From Psychrobacter cibarius (GTDB lineage Bacteria; Pseudomonadota; Gammaproteobacteria; Pseudomonadales; Moraxellaceae), in NCBI GenBank assembly GCA_030686115.1, contig CP131612.1:1984001-2048000 (forward strand): 64,000 nucleotides of DNA, written 5' to 3'. The notes beneath the pieces were generated by a model. It worked only from the letters and a program-made list of their open reading frames with translations. It was not told where the DNA came from and did no database searches. This document shows, piece by piece, positions 34,662 through 44,674 of the stretch (position 1 is the first letter of the stretch; the number at the start of each line of letters is the position of its first letter). The translations under genes were made by a program, and so were the position numbers.

Positions 34662-35231
34662 CTAGCTTTCAAAATGAGAAACAGACTTAGCACTACTTGT
34701 CGACGTACTTTCTATGGTATTTAAATTGCCAGCTATGCTAGCTTTAACGTTACTTGAATTGGTAGATGAGGGCGTGAGCCACAGCACCATGATCATGCCT
34801 AGTAGAACAAAAGTAACACCTACTAAACGCCCAGCATTTATTTCTTTCACCGGTAAATTCATAAGACCGTACTGGTCTAATATTAATGAAATAAGCATTT
34901 GACCCGCTATCACGCAAACAATAAAGCGAGTTGCGCCTAAACGAGGGACTAGAATTAATGCGGATGTAATATAGATGACGCCAGCTATGCCACCAAACCA
35001 GACCCACATTGGTAATTGTCCGATTTCACTCAATATGGGCGTAGGGACACGCATAGAAAGAATGACAGGTATCGCTATAAATACACTCACCAATAACGAC
35101 ACTACCGTTGCCCAAAGAGGATGTCCAAGAGCACGGCCTAATTCAGCATTACTCGCAGCTTGGAGAGGGACTAAAGCGCCAGCAACTAAGGCGATAATGG
35201 CAAAAGAGATGCCAGTAAGTGATAGATTCAT
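34662..35231 (-). CDS. DMT-family transporter, YdcZ (DUF606) type
   Basis: 189 residues with five membrane helices to about residue 153, matching the half-size YdcZ/DUF606 branch of the drug/metabolite transporters, followed by a Ser/Thr/Asn-rich cytoplasmic tail of about 35 residues. Half-size transporters work as dimers. It diverges from a LysR gene that probably controls it. Substrate unknown. Confidence 0.82.
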   Translation of the reverse strand: MNLSLTGISFAIIALVAGALVPLQAASNAELGRALGHPLWATVVSLLVSVFIAIPVILSMRVPTPILSEIGQLPMWVWFGGIAGVIYITSALILVPRLGATRFIVCVIAGQMLISLILDQYGLMNLPVKEINAGRLVGVTFVLLGMIMVLWLTPSSTNSSNVKASIAGNLNTIESTSTSSAKSVSHFES

Positions 35232-35326
35232 ACGTTTGCTCCAGATTTATTTAATTTTCTGGAATAATTATTTCATATTAAAAATTTGAATTGAAATTAT
35301 TGTTTTTTTACTTCACTATTCGTCAT

Positions 35327-36250
35327 ATGAATAACTTAAGACGTATTGACCTTAATTTGCTCGTGACGTTGCACGCATTATTAGTAGAAAAGCACGTATC
35401 ACGAGCCGCTCTCCGGTTACATAAAAGTCAGCCGGCAGTTAGCCACGCGCTGGCCCATTTGCGTACCCTATTTGATGACCCTCTATTGGTGCGACGTTCA
35501 GGAAAATTGGAATTGACTTCGCGAGCGAGCGAGTTAATCCTGCCCTTGACTGATGTTCTAGAGCAGCTCGGTGCGTTGATTGAGACCCCAGAATTTAACC
35601 CTCTCAGTGCGAAGCGAGTATTTCGTCTGGCTATGTCTGACTATGGCGCGCGTGTATTTATGCCTAGTTTGGTGCGCTCATTAAGAGTGCTTGCGCCTGG
35701 CATTGAGCTTGAGGTGAGTCAAGGAAGCCGCGAAGCGATGATGGCGGATGTGTTCGATGGTGAAACTGACATGGCTTTCGGTGTATTCCCAGATAAAGTG
35801 CCAGAAGCGCTTCGTATGCACACCTTATTTGTTGAGTCTTTTGCTTGTTTAGCAGACAAAAAAACTTTGCCAGAGACTGGTATTCTCGATAAAGATAGTT
35901 GGTTGGCTCGACCGCATATCCTCGTTGCCATGCAATCAGGTGCTAATAATGAAATTGAACGCGCACTTAGTGACGCAGGGTTAAGTCGTCATGTTGTAAT
36001 GACTTTGCCACATTGGGGAATTGCCAATCAATTAGTGGCTGGTACCGATCTGATTTTGACAGCGGCGCGGCGTAGCTTTGATATGACTGATAGCAACTCA
36101 CAGGTCCAAATATTCGAACCGCCTTTTCCAATTGCATCATTCGATTTTAAATTACTATGGCATCAACGCCGTGAGGGTGATGCGGCGCATAACTGGCTGA
36201 GGCAATTAATTATTAGTGTGCTTAATTCAGAACTTAACGAAAGAAGTTAA
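35327..36250 (+). CDS. LysR-family regulator
   Basis: 307 residues from the ATG at 35327, which begins the usual MNNLRRIDLNLLVTLHALL; an in-frame ATG at 35291 adds 12 untypical hydrophobic residues. Helix-turn-helix at about residues 10-65 (SRAALRLHKSQPAVSHALA), substrate-binding domain after residue 90. Divergent from the YdcZ-type transporter 95 bases away, the usual arrangement for LysR control. Confidence 0.88.
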   Translation: MNNLRRIDLNLLVTLHALLVEKHVSRAALRLHKSQPAVSHALAHLRTLFDDPLLVRRSGKLELTSRASELILPLTDVLEQLGALIETPEFNPLSAKRVFRLAMSDYGARVFMPSLVRSLRVLAPGIELEVSQGSREAMMADVFDGETDMAFGVFPDKVPEALRMHTLFVESFACLADKKTLPETGILDKDSWLARPHILVAMQSGANNEIERALSDAGLSRHVVMTLPHWGIANQLVAGTDLILTAARRSFDMTDSNSQVQIFEPPFPIASFDFKLLWHQRREGDAAHNWLRQLIISVLNSELNERS

Positions 36251-36615
36251 TAGAACTATCTAGAACAATGACTCAATCTAACAACGTATACCTATTATTA
36301 ATAATAGCCTGCTGATCATCAATGTATTCATAGCGCTTTCTGACCTATGCTGTTAAATATGTAGAAAATAACATTAATATTTCGATGACTGTACATTCCA
36401 CTTGATCAATTTAATGAGCTGATAATTGCTGAACTGATTCAATAAGTTCTGTACCTTAGTGAGGACTTGTATATTAGGCTGTAGGCTACTGATATCTTCC
36501 GTAAGGTATGGAATTACGGTTTACTTGTAATGCACATTAAGTAAGCTTTTCGAGGATAAGTTCAATTGTTTTCGATTACCTACTATTTATCTCTACATAA
36601 AGATATTTTTTATAT
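36251..36615. other. 365-bp intergenic region between convergent genes
   Basis: It lies between the converging LysR and MarR genes. I see no gene, no clear terminator and no repeat that recurs in the window. Confidence 0.5.
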
Positions 36616-37158
36616 CTAAACAATAGGCAGGTTATTCTCAATTTTCTTTAATAATAAATTGAGAATAAGTAGCTCTTCCTCACTCATATCACTCATCAAG
36701 TCATTCTCCAATTGCACGTGTGATGCGACGGCTCTATCAATCAATTCAAGACCTTTTGGGGTTAGTTTGACTAATAAACTTCGTTTGTCCTCTGGGTTAT
36801 CAATACGCTCAATGAGCTCCTTCCTTTCTAAATGCTGTAAGCGATTGGTCATCGTACCAGAACTCACCATCATGCTATCAAATAAAACGGTTGGGCTCAT
36901 TAGATATGGGGTGCCTGCGCGTCGTAATGTCGCCAACACATCAAACTCCCAATGTGATATTTGATAATTTATCTTATAGTTAGCAGATAGCTTTCGCATT
37001 AATATCACCTCTAACCGCTTTATACGCCCTATAGTCTCCATTGCTAACAAACTATCAGTAGCAAATCCTTGGTTTTGCCACTGGCTAATAATCTTCTGTA
37101 CTGCATCTTCTGGTGTACACCCTTCAGTTTGCATTGATTTACTCCTCGTTATGATCAA
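36616..37158 (-). CDS. MarR-family regulator
   Basis: 180 residues, winged helix-turn-helix of the MarR type at about residues 65-140, including SPTVLFDSMMVSSGTMTNRL as recognition region and the wing DNPEDKRSLLVKLTPKG. The family mostly represses nearby efflux or detoxification genes. It diverges from an EamA transporter; the gap has operator-like dyads. Confidence 0.88.
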   Translation of the reverse strand: MIITRSKSMQTEGCTPEDAVQKIISQWQNQGFATDSLLAMETIGRIKRLEVILMRKLSANYKINYQISHWEFDVLATLRRAGTPYLMSPTVLFDSMMVSSGTMTNRLQHLERKELIERIDNPEDKRSLLVKLTPKGLELIDRAVASHVQLENDLMSDMSEEELLILNLLLKKIENNLPIV

Positions 37159-37205
37159 AACACTTATGATTTTGGAGATATTAAAACGTCTATACCTACT
37201 GAGAA

Positions 37206-37281
37206 ACTGCTTATAAGCAGTAATAATAGCAATATTTTTATCTTGACATCAAGATATTAAATGGTATTCTGACATCAAGGT
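37206..37281. promoter_or_regulatory. MarR-type operators in the divergent promoter
   Basis: TATCTTGACATCAAGATA (37239-37256) is a dyad with 7-bp arms. The core GACATCAAG recurs at 37271-37279, 27 bases on, with a partial left arm and close to the transporter start. A separate perfect 16-bp palindrome, ACTGCTTATAAGCAGT, lies at 37206-37221. Confidence 0.72.
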
Positions 37282-37305
37282 CATTTCCGGCCGTTAGGAT
37301 ATTAT

Positions 37306-38268
37306 ATGACTAAGTTTACAGAGCGAAATAGCTCTCCTTGTAAAAGTGTATGGCTAGTTCCTTTAATTTGTCTTCTAGTTGGAGGCGCGTTACTTGGTAT
37401 CTCTACCAACGTTGCAAAATATGCGGGTGAAATCGGTTTATCTCCGCTTGCCTTTTTATTTTGGTCAATTGCTGGTGCTGCCACAATCTTGTTGGTCATT
37501 GCGTTACTACGCCATGAACTTCCACCTCTCAATAAACGCAGCTTTGAATATTACTTTATCTCTGCTTTGGTCAGCGTTGCAGGCTCTAACTTACTTTTCT
37601 TCTCTGCTATTCCCCATGTCGGTGCCGGTTTTGTAGCCCTAATTATCTCCTTACCACCACTTCTTACCTATCTTGGGGCACTAGCGTTAGGGATGGAGCG
37701 ATTTCAGACGGTTCGAGCTCTTGGGGTTGCAGCTGCACTTGCCGGTGCAGGTGTACTAGCTGCCCGTAAATTTTCTGCACCAGATGCCAGTGTGTTTTGG
37801 ATTTTGATAGCACTCTGTGGCCCTGTTTTGCTCGCTATTGGCAATCTCTATCGTACATTGCGTTGGCCGGAAGGAGTGTCTCCCAATGCGCTTGCTCCAG
37901 GCATGCTTATTGCGGCTGTAATATTACTTGGCGCAACAAGCCTCCTACCGAACTTCTCACTGACTGTTCCACTGGGAGGTTTCCTGCCACTTGGTTTAAT
38001 TACCTTACAGGCCTTCATATTCGCCGGTCAGTTTCAATTATTGTTTCTACTTCAAAAAACGGGTGGCCCGGTTTTATTAAGCTTATTAGGATCTGTTGGA
38101 GCAATTGTAGGTGTCCCTGTCGCTGTTTTTTTACAAGGTGAATCTCCACCGGACGGGCTCATTCTAGGCGCCTCTTTGATTGCACTCGGTGTAGCACTTG
38201 TTACATGGGGTGGTATGAAAATGATGACACTATCGAAACAAAAACTTGAAGTGCCTGATAAGACCTGA
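37306..38268 (+). CDS. DMT/EamA-family transporter
   Basis: 320 residues with ten membrane helices in two EamA repeats (about 15-150 and 160-305). A short polar tail follows. Controlled most likely by the divergent MarR regulator. EamA proteins export metabolites or toxic small molecules; the substrate is unknown. Confidence 0.85.
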   Translation: MTKFTERNSSPCKSVWLVPLICLLVGGALLGISTNVAKYAGEIGLSPLAFLFWSIAGAATILLVIALLRHELPPLNKRSFEYYFISALVSVAGSNLLFFSAIPHVGAGFVALIISLPPLLTYLGALALGMERFQTVRALGVAAALAGAGVLAARKFSAPDASVFWILIALCGPVLLAIGNLYRTLRWPEGVSPNALAPGMLIAAVILLGATSLLPNFSLTVPLGGFLPLGLITLQAFIFAGQFQLLFLLQKTGGPVLLSLLGSVGAIVGVPVAVFLQGESPPDGLILGASLIALGVALVTWGGMKMMTLSKQKLEVPDKT

Positions 38269-38375
38269 ATTTAAAAAGTTTGATTTCCTTTGTAAGTTTA
38301 TTCAATAAGCTTGACCAACCTTAATCACACGATATAAATAACATTCTATTTAACAAAATTTAAAAGGATAAAAAT

Positions 38376-38990
38376 ATGCCGCAATCCAATTCAGCCAACC
38401 TACAACAAGCCTTCACTAAACGTCGGTCCATTTATGCTTTAGGTGGCAACTTACCAGTAAAACCACAAGCAATTATTGATATTGCTGAGCGCACAATACT
38501 AAATACCCCTTCAGCCTTCAACTCACAGACGACACGTCTGGTAGTGTTGTTTGGTAAGCAGCATAAGCAGCTATGGGATATCACCGAAACCCATTTACGT
38601 AAGGCAGTTGGCAGGAACGACTTTTCAGGTAGTAAACAAAAAATGGATGGTTTTCGTGCGGCTGTGGGTACAGTTATGTTTTACGAAGATAAGGAGGTTA
38701 TACAATCGTTGCAAGATAAGTTTGAGCTATATGCTGATAGATTTCCTATTTGGGCGCAGCAAACCTCAGCAATGCATCAATATGCTATGTGGCTAGAATT
38801 AAGTGCTTTAAATATTGGTGCAAATCTTCAGCATTATAATCCACTAATCAATAATGATATTGCATCAGCTTTTTCAATTCCTAAGCAGTGGGAACTGGTT
38901 GCTCAAATGCCATTTGGTAACATCGTTGAGCCAGCTGGCGAAAAAACCTATCAGTCAGCCAGTGAGCGTATCAGAGTGTTTGGACTGTAG
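38376..38990 (+). CDS. Nitroreductase-family protein (Frm2/HBN1-like)
   Basis: 204 residues. The FMN-binding nitroreductase pattern is visible: KRRSIYAL near residue 16, NTPSAFNSQTTRLVVLFG at about 44-61 and the Gln-rich AMHQYAMWLELSALNIGAN segment at about 131-149. This resembles the short Frm2/Hbn1-type branch that reduces nitroaromatics. It follows the EamA gene by 107 bases and precedes a NimT/CynX-like MFS gene, so the three may handle one class of toxic compound. Confidence 0.8.
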   Translation: MPQSNSANLQQAFTKRRSIYALGGNLPVKPQAIIDIAERTILNTPSAFNSQTTRLVVLFGKQHKQLWDITETHLRKAVGRNDFSGSKQKMDGFRAAVGTVMFYEDKEVIQSLQDKFELYADRFPIWAQQTSAMHQYAMWLELSALNIGANLQHYNPLINNDIASAFSIPKQWELVAQMPFGNIVEPAGEKTYQSASERIRVFGL

Positions 38991-39212
38991 TAACAAGGCC
39001 TTGGTGCTAATGTCAGTATGTCCGGACATCCTAAAGTCAGATTGTCTCGAATATATACAGTAGACAGAGCCCTTAATTTTTACGATTTTTTAGATCTAAA
39101 ATGCTAGCGTATATTTGATTATTGCTACTGCAAAAGATAACCAATTAAAGTTGTGATGCTGCATCGACTCATAACTCAAAAAAGACACATAGCCGATAGT
39201 GCGAGGTAAGAA

Positions 39213-40376
39213 ATGAGTAAGTTTGGTTATAACCAATGGATATTAGCCATCATAACAATAATCGTAGGTCTTAATCTTAGGCCTATTATGGCCTCGATAT
39301 CTCCAATCGTACCCGTTTTAGCAGATGCTATAGGAATCAATAATCAAACTGCTGGATTATTGACTACTTTGCCAGTTGCAATGATGGGTTGTTTTGCGCT
39401 TTTAGGTCCCAGAATTCAATCTAGAGTAAGCGAGTATATAGGTATATTAGCTGGATTGTTGGCGATAGCGCTTTCTTGTGGCTACCGATTTTTTGCTGAC
39501 TCTACATTACTTCTACTACTGACTTCTCTCATTGGAGGTATTGGTATAGCAATCATCCAAACTCTAATGCCCGCCTATTTAAAAAGAATTGCGCCAGACA
39601 ATGCTAGCGTTTTTATGGGGTTATTTACAACAGGTATTATGGCTGGGGCTGCAATATCAGCTGCTACAACCTCTCCTTTAGAAGGAGTATTTGGCTGGAA
39701 TATCGCTTTATCGATTATGGCTATCCCTGCCATATTGGCAATTATACTGTTTTGCTCTGGTATGCCACATATCAAGAGCAGTAGAAACGGCTATTTGCCT
39801 CTACCTATAAAATCTAGAAATGCATGGCTGTTGATGCTTTTCTTTGGCATAGGGACAGGTGCATACACATTGGTTCTAGCTTGGTTGCCACTAAATTACA
39901 CCCAGCTTGGGTGGAGTAGAGGTGCTTCTGGCGCTTTATTAAGTATTTTAACGGTGGCAGAAGTAGTTTCTGGCATCTTAATTTCTATATTTATCAAAAA
40001 ATTCAACGATCGCCGAAAGCCATTGTTTGTCACTCTATCGCTCATATTAGTTGGTTTAATATTGCTTATCTATATCCCCTCAAAGCTTGCATTTTTAACC
40101 GTCATAATTTTAGGGTTAGGGATTGGTGCTTTATTTCCTTTATCTTTAATCATAGCGCTTGATTACGCCTCTAACACCAAGCAAGCCGTGACTTTATTAG
40201 CTTTTGTGCAAGGTGGTGGATACTTAATTGCTTCAGTATTCCCGTTCATGGCAGGTGTTTTAATTGATGCTTCAAGTGAGTTAACGGGAGCATGGATTGG
40301 AATGATTATTGGGGTTTTGCTGTTATTCACTATTTGTAATAAATTCTCTCCACAAGATTTTGTGGTTCGTTATTAG
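39213..40376 (+). CDS. MFS transporter of the CynX/NimT family
   Basis: 387 residues, twelve membrane helices. The first helix ends with the family's GLNLRPIMASISP signature. CynX and NimT (YeaN) of E. coli belong to this branch; NimT moves 2-nitroimidazole. Position after a nitroreductase gene supports a nitro-compound link, though the 220-base gap, with a 12-bp palindrome at 39018-39029, suggests a separate promoter. Confidence 0.83.
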   Translation: MSKFGYNQWILAIITIIVGLNLRPIMASISPIVPVLADAIGINNQTAGLLTTLPVAMMGCFALLGPRIQSRVSEYIGILAGLLAIALSCGYRFFADSTLLLLLTSLIGGIGIAIIQTLMPAYLKRIAPDNASVFMGLFTTGIMAGAAISAATTSPLEGVFGWNIALSIMAIPAILAIILFCSGMPHIKSSRNGYLPLPIKSRNAWLLMLFFGIGTGAYTLVLAWLPLNYTQLGWSRGASGALLSILTVAEVVSGILISIFIKKFNDRRKPLFVTLSLILVGLILLIYIPSKLAFLTVIILGLGIGALFPLSLIIALDYASNTKQAVTLLAFVQGGGYLIASVFPFMAGVLIDASSELTGAWIGMIIGVLLLFTICNKFSPQDFVVRY

Positions 40377-40423
40377 TATACTTTAAGATAAAAGTGGGAA
40401 CTAAAAGAAAGGATATATTCTAA

Positions 40424-41053
40424 TTATGGACACCAATTTATTTGAGCTATGCTCAAGGTATTATATCTAGCCAAACCTTCATAGCAATCGTCTAACCAAC
40501 TGAACTTAAAAGGTACTATGGTCTTACCGGTTCTATCAATGACGCCATACTTATCATTTTTACTGACGACTATCCTACCGTCACTGAAATCGCCTACCGT
40601 TTGGTAAGCATAGGGTATGACCATTTTACCCGTTTTATTCATGTAGCCATATTTACCGTTTTTGTAGACGGCAACCAAGCCTTATTTAAAGTCACGATAG
40701 TCAATAATCACCCCATAAAAAAGCGGTGCTTGATGTTCAACCGGTATGACTAGTTTGCCAGCTTCATTGATATAGCCTTGCATATATAAATAGTCTTTGT
40801 AATCCTCAGCGCCATCGTAACCTTTGACATTGCCCTTTTTCATTAATGAGACACGAGCCATGCCCTCAGAGGAATCACCACAACTATAATAGTTTGCAGG
40901 TACAAAAACCTTCCCATTATCATTTTTATAGCCACACTTAAAATCATTATTATTCTCTACCTCAAAACTCTGCAATGCGGCTACAGCAGGTAATATCGCA
41001 AATACGCCACAGAGACCTAAAACCAGTGACGTTTTTTTATTATATATTTTCAT
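40424..41053 (-). pseudogene. WG-repeat periplasmic protein with an in-frame stop and lost C-terminus
   Basis: Reading from the ATG at 41053 (signal peptide, Sec, ending about AVAA) the frame reaches a TAA at 40682-40684 and then continues in the same frame to 40424. The downstream part is clear WG-repeat sequence (GLVAVYKNGKYGYMNKTGK, then a second repeat KNDKYGVIDRTGK). The stop sits where a repeat would read DFKEGLVAV, so one G-to-T change of GAA explains it. The last residues (after CYEGLARY) lose repeat character, so the 3' end is also truncated. Confidence 0.78.
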
Positions 41054-41148
41054 CTTAATCTCGGTTATAAGGTGTGGAAACGATATAGCATTGATAAAAA
41101 CTGGCCTATATAACACTGCTACAATGGGTATTAAATTTAGGGGTTCCT

Positions 41149-41478
41149 ATGTCACTCAAGCAATTAAAAGGGATGCCACTGCTACATGATTCACACAACC
41201 ATTGGCAACGTTTTCTTAACACGGCAGATAAGCTGTCAGGTGCAGTATTTAACCAAACCGCGCTGTCTTTAGATGCTGCTTTAGCAGGACAGGGAGTTGC
41301 GATTACTTGTCAGGCGTTCGTACAAGCAGATTTGTCTGCGGGGCGTTTGGTACAAGTTAGTAAGTTAGATTTAACTGTTGAGCCTGATTACTACCTTATT
41401 CGTAAACGCACATCAGTATCACGACCTGCTGTAGATGCGGTATGGGAGTGGTTTATTGAAAACTTGGTTATTGGTTGA
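41149..41478 (+). pseudogene. C-terminal fragment of a LysR-family regulator
   Basis: About 109 codons matching only the end of the substrate-binding domain of GcvA-like LysR proteins (ALSLDAALAGQGVAITCQAF, then the end AVWEWFIENL). The helix-turn-helix half is missing, and the sequence abuts the WG-repeat remnant upstream. Loss by rearrangement is likely. Confidence 0.78.
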
Positions 41479-41540
41479 TTAGTCTGTAATAGCTATACCC
41501 CAAGGGAACCAGCTATTTCACCCTTCAAACCTATTAACAT

Positions 41541-41580
41541 ACCACTTATAACAGATTGGTATAATGGAACCACTTATAAC
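41541..41580. repeat. Direct repeat with a TATAAT box between copies
   Basis: ACCACTTATAAC occurs at 41541-41552 and 41569-41580, starts 28 bases apart, with TATAAT at 41560-41565 between them. It looks like a promoter with two regulator half-sites, left without its gene. Confidence 0.45.
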
Positions 41581-41718
41581 TGAACAGCACCAGTACCGTC
41601 GAAGACCCGATATGTCTAGCTGCCTTGCAGTCAGTGAAACATTGCTGTTGTTGCCTTCTATTTATTTAACAGCTTCAGCTTTGGAAACTGTACTATAGAC
41701 TCTGGTTTTCTTAGTCAT
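41580..41718 (-). pseudogene. Remnant of an IS3-type transposase OrfA
   Basis: An ATG at 41718 preceded by GAGGAG begins MTKKTRVYSTVSKAEAVK, then a stop, then IEGNNSNVSLTARQLDI in the same frame. This is the pattern of helix-turn-helix OrfA proteins (K-A-E-A-V-K-x-I-E then ARxLDI). The rest of the transposase and OrfB are missing. No inverted-repeat ends found. Confidence 0.5.
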
Positions 41719-41867
41719 GATAAACTCCTCATAGAGTCGTTAGTTTACCAACTTCTTCTCCAAGATTCCTTCAGCATAGCTCACCAGCACCACTGAGTAT
41801 TTCTTTGGACTCTTGCACTCATAAAAGCTAGTCTACTATCTATACTAGCATCACATTGCTGTATGCC

Positions 41868-41978
41868 TTAATAGTCATGTAAACTACAATTGAGCAGAGC
41901 CGATGCAGTGCTATTCATACTCATTGCACTGATCGCTAAAGATCCTGAACCAATTTCGAGGAAACTTCGTCTATCCAT
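41868..41978 (-). pseudogene. Truncated gene start with Tat-like signal peptide
   Basis: 36 codons from an ATG at 41978 with a strong AAGGAG site. It starts MDRRSFLEIGSGSLAISAMS, a twin-arginine-like signal, and stops soon after the expected cleavage site. It lies downstream of the siderophore-interacting protein gene on the same strand and ends near the IS3-like remnant. I take it as the 5' stub of a lost exported protein. Confidence 0.55.
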
Positions 41979-42012
41979 GACTATCTCCTTATTGTAATTT
42001 TGAAAATACAAA

Positions 42013-42050
42013 TTTTTATTAGCCTTATTTTTATTAGCCTTATTTTTATT
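42013..42050. repeat. 15-bp tandem repeat, 2.5 copies
   Basis: The unit TTTTTATTAGCCTTA occurs at 42013 and 42028, with a partial third copy to 42050. It sits between the siderophore-interacting protein gene and the truncated gene downstream. Confidence 0.8.
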
Positions 42051-42090
42051 TGAATAAGTATGAGATTCAATAATAAGATACACCTACTCC

Positions 42091-43221
42091 TTAAGACGTT
42101 CGCCAATACACCTTCATAACCATATCTTGGCGAGATAAATCAAACTTAGTTTTTAATTGGCGCCTTAATATTTTGGCATCAGCTGCGCTAAGCGCGCCCC
42201 AAACCTTCTCTATAAGAATAGAGCCGTCTTCTAAACGTGTATCTATAGCTGAGACAATAGCATCAGGAAGATCAATAGAAGGTGTATTCAAAATATGCAC
42301 TATATTGTCTTGTTTAAAACTATTTATCTCTGCCAATGTCTGACTTAATTCGATCTCTTGTAGATAAGACAGCTCTGCACCATCATTCGTCATGACAATG
42401 ACGATTGGCGCTATCGGATTTTGCCAGTTTTCTAATAAATTAGCGACTGTCGGCATAGATGTTTCGTCGCACAGAAGCAGGCACTGACCATCATTTAAAT
42501 GCGCAATCCTTTCTGGATAATCGCGTACACTTTTAAGCTGTGTTCCTGCTTGAACCGCTCTCGCCCAATTACCACCAGAGGTATCCCCATGAATATAAAT
42601 ATCCACCCAACCCTGTATTTGCTGAGTTTCTGCATCTTGCCATGCTTTTCGCAAGGTATAGTAACGCTGTAATTTCTCCGAGGCGGCGGCAGAGTTATGA
42701 CTAATTGATACGTCAGTATTCATTTCAAACAGATAGGCGTATCCTGCATAATTCAGTGGCGTATCAGCAGGTGCAGCGACTACCAATCGGAACATATTCG
42801 GGCTGGCGTAATAACCATCAATCACAGTGAAATAACGCTCTTGCTGTTTTATCGCGAGCTTGCCAAGTTTCTTTGAAGCCACTTGCAAAAGGTTAATATA
42901 TTGCGACTTCAAAGTAATGGTTTCATCAATCACATTTTCAAATTCAATAAAAAACTGGCTGATGCCATCAGATAACATTTCTACTTTGTGATTTGGCAAA
43001 GCTTCTACATTTTGGACTGATGCTTCGAGCAATAATCCATTGCTATAAACCTCTGCTACTACAACTGCCATATCATTACTGAGCTTGGTGTCAGCAAATG
43101 CTTCTACAAACAGCGCCAATTCGTCTTGGTGTTCATCATTGACATGGTTCATGAACTTTATTTTAGCTACCATGGGTAATGGCATTTTGTCTGTATGATG
43201 TTGATCAAAAACTTGGGACAT
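42091..43221 (-). CDS. Siderophore-interacting protein (SIP-family ferric-siderophore reductase)
   Basis: 376 residues from the ATG at 43221 (AAGGG upstream; the extension to 43269 is not supported). An N-terminal DUF2470-like region precedes the SIP flavin and NAD(P)H domains: MFRLVVAAPADTPL opens the FAD-binding barrel near residue 137, HGDTSGGNWARAVQAGTQL the flavin-linked segment, and CLLLCDETSMPTVANLLENW the NAD(P)-binding domain. It releases iron by reducing ferric siderophores in the cytoplasm. It lies 112 bases downstream of the broken receptor's reading frame, same strand. Confidence 0.87.
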   Translation of the reverse strand: MSQVFDQHHTDKMPLPMVAKIKFMNHVNDEHQDELALFVEAFADTKLSNDMAVVVAEVYSNGLLLEASVQNVEALPNHKVEMLSDGISQFFIEFENVIDETITLKSQYINLLQVASKKLGKLAIKQQERYFTVIDGYYASPNMFRLVVAAPADTPLNYAGYAYLFEMNTDVSISHNSAAASEKLQRYYTLRKAWQDAETQQIQGWVDIYIHGDTSGGNWARAVQAGTQLKSVRDYPERIAHLNDGQCLLLCDETSMPTVANLLENWQNPIAPIVIVMTNDGAELSYLQEIELSQTLAEINSFKQDNIVHILNTPSIDLPDAIVSAIDTRLEDGSILIEKVWGALSAADAKILRRQLKTKFDLSRQDMVMKVYWRTS

Positions 43222-43333
43222 AATGCACCCTTTATAAAAAGTTGGTTTTATAAAAAAGACAAGGCGCATGATTCACTCAATCGCCTGATCCATTAATATT
43301 GTGTGATAACAATACTTTTAACTAGAATCAAAA

Positions 43334-44557
43334 CTAGAACTTATAAGACAGCGACGCTTTTACTTCACGCTCATCACCTGGCATATTAGAGGTATTGAGT
43401 GAGCCGACGCGGACATAACGGTCTTTATTTAACAGGTTATAAACGTTTAATTGACCGGTATTGAGGTCTGTTTGATATCACTATCTAGATAGCTATAACC
43501 ACCAGATACCTGCAACTTAGGCATAATGATAATCAGCCTCTCTATCAGAATAGCGAATACCGACACTTATGACACCAGCACTAGCCAGACGATGCTCAAA
43601 ATCAGCAAACACATCATGGCTCTGACTGTTAAAGTCGTTCCACTTAGCCCCATAAAAATCATTATTAGGTAGGGAGATTAAAGATTTATCAGCAAAGGTA
43701 GGCAGACCATTATTGGGGGTGATTTGTCGAACTTACATCAAATAACCCAGACCAAATTTACTGGTATCATTCAATTGCTTATCAACACTGACGTAGGTCG
43801 TACCGTTTTGATTGTATTTACCACAGATGTCATCAACTACTGAATTGGAGCGCTGATTGTATTGCAGCACCGTGCGACCAACGAGACTCTCATCGGCGCT
43901 CAAGCTGCCCTGAAGACCAGCAGATACGCCATAGCATTCTGGATTGCTAATATTGGCTTTACCACGCTTTCGAACCAAATTCACCACACCGCCCACCTCT
44001 GACGCTGAGTTAAACAAGCCAGAAGTTCCGCGCATAACCTCTACTCGGTCAAATGCGACTAAATTAGGCAAGGTGTCATTGATACTTGCCATGGGAGATG
44101 CGAGCCCATCAATACTATATTGATCATATTCATAACCACGAGAGTAAATAAATGAGCGCCCATCATCATTTTTCAGAACTCGTAAACCGGTCGTGCGCTT
44201 AGCAATTTGGTCTAACGTATCAAGATTTAAGTCATCAATTTTTGCTTGGGTGATCACACTGATAGACTGGGGAATATTTTCTAGATAATCTGGTATCTTG
44301 GTACCGACCTTCGCGACATTGGCATTATATAAGTCATTATCTTCACTTGGATCAACGGCATATAAAGGGTTCACGGTTACCACAATCGTATCTAAAGTGA
44401 TACTAGGCAATGCATCAGCACTATCTTCTGATTCAGCCGCTATCGCTGGTAACGACATAAAGAGTAAAAATAATATAGAATAGCACAGCGGTGACAGTCT
44501 GAAATTCGAGGATTGATTTGAGGTATTATGAATCACGTTAGTATTCCTTAAAGCCAT
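43334..44557 (-). pseudogene. TonB-dependent siderophore receptor, broken by stops and internal deletion
   Basis: The first 274 codons (44557 to 43733) encode a signal peptide, a DTIVVTV TonB box and a complete plug (RGTSGLFNSASEVGGVVNLV). A stop follows FGLGYLM; barrel fragments continue after it (RQITPNNGLPTFADKS, ADYHYA and a further stop), and then LQVSGGYSYLDSD and the C-terminal NVYNLLNKDRYVRVG ... ASLSYKF with a TAG at 43334. Most of the barrel is gone. It resembles FhuE/FpvA-like receptors and was probably the partner of the SIP gene downstream. Confidence 0.85.
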
Positions 44558-44674
44558 AGTAGATAACCCATTGGGTTTGTTAATGGCATTAAAAACAGAT
44601 AGCTATTAAATAAAAACAACTCTAACTTCATCTGGTGAAGTCAGAGCCTGCTCTTACCGGTTAGCACTCAACAA

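Noticed and set aside
40424-41116. Two separate small genes
   Set aside because: They share one frame, are separated only by a stop codon inside a WG repeat, and the second lacks a signal peptide; one broken gene is the simpler reading.
42091-43269. Longer start of the siderophore-interacting protein at 43269
   Set aside because: The extra 16 residues are not typical for the family and the ATG at 43221 has an AAGGG site.
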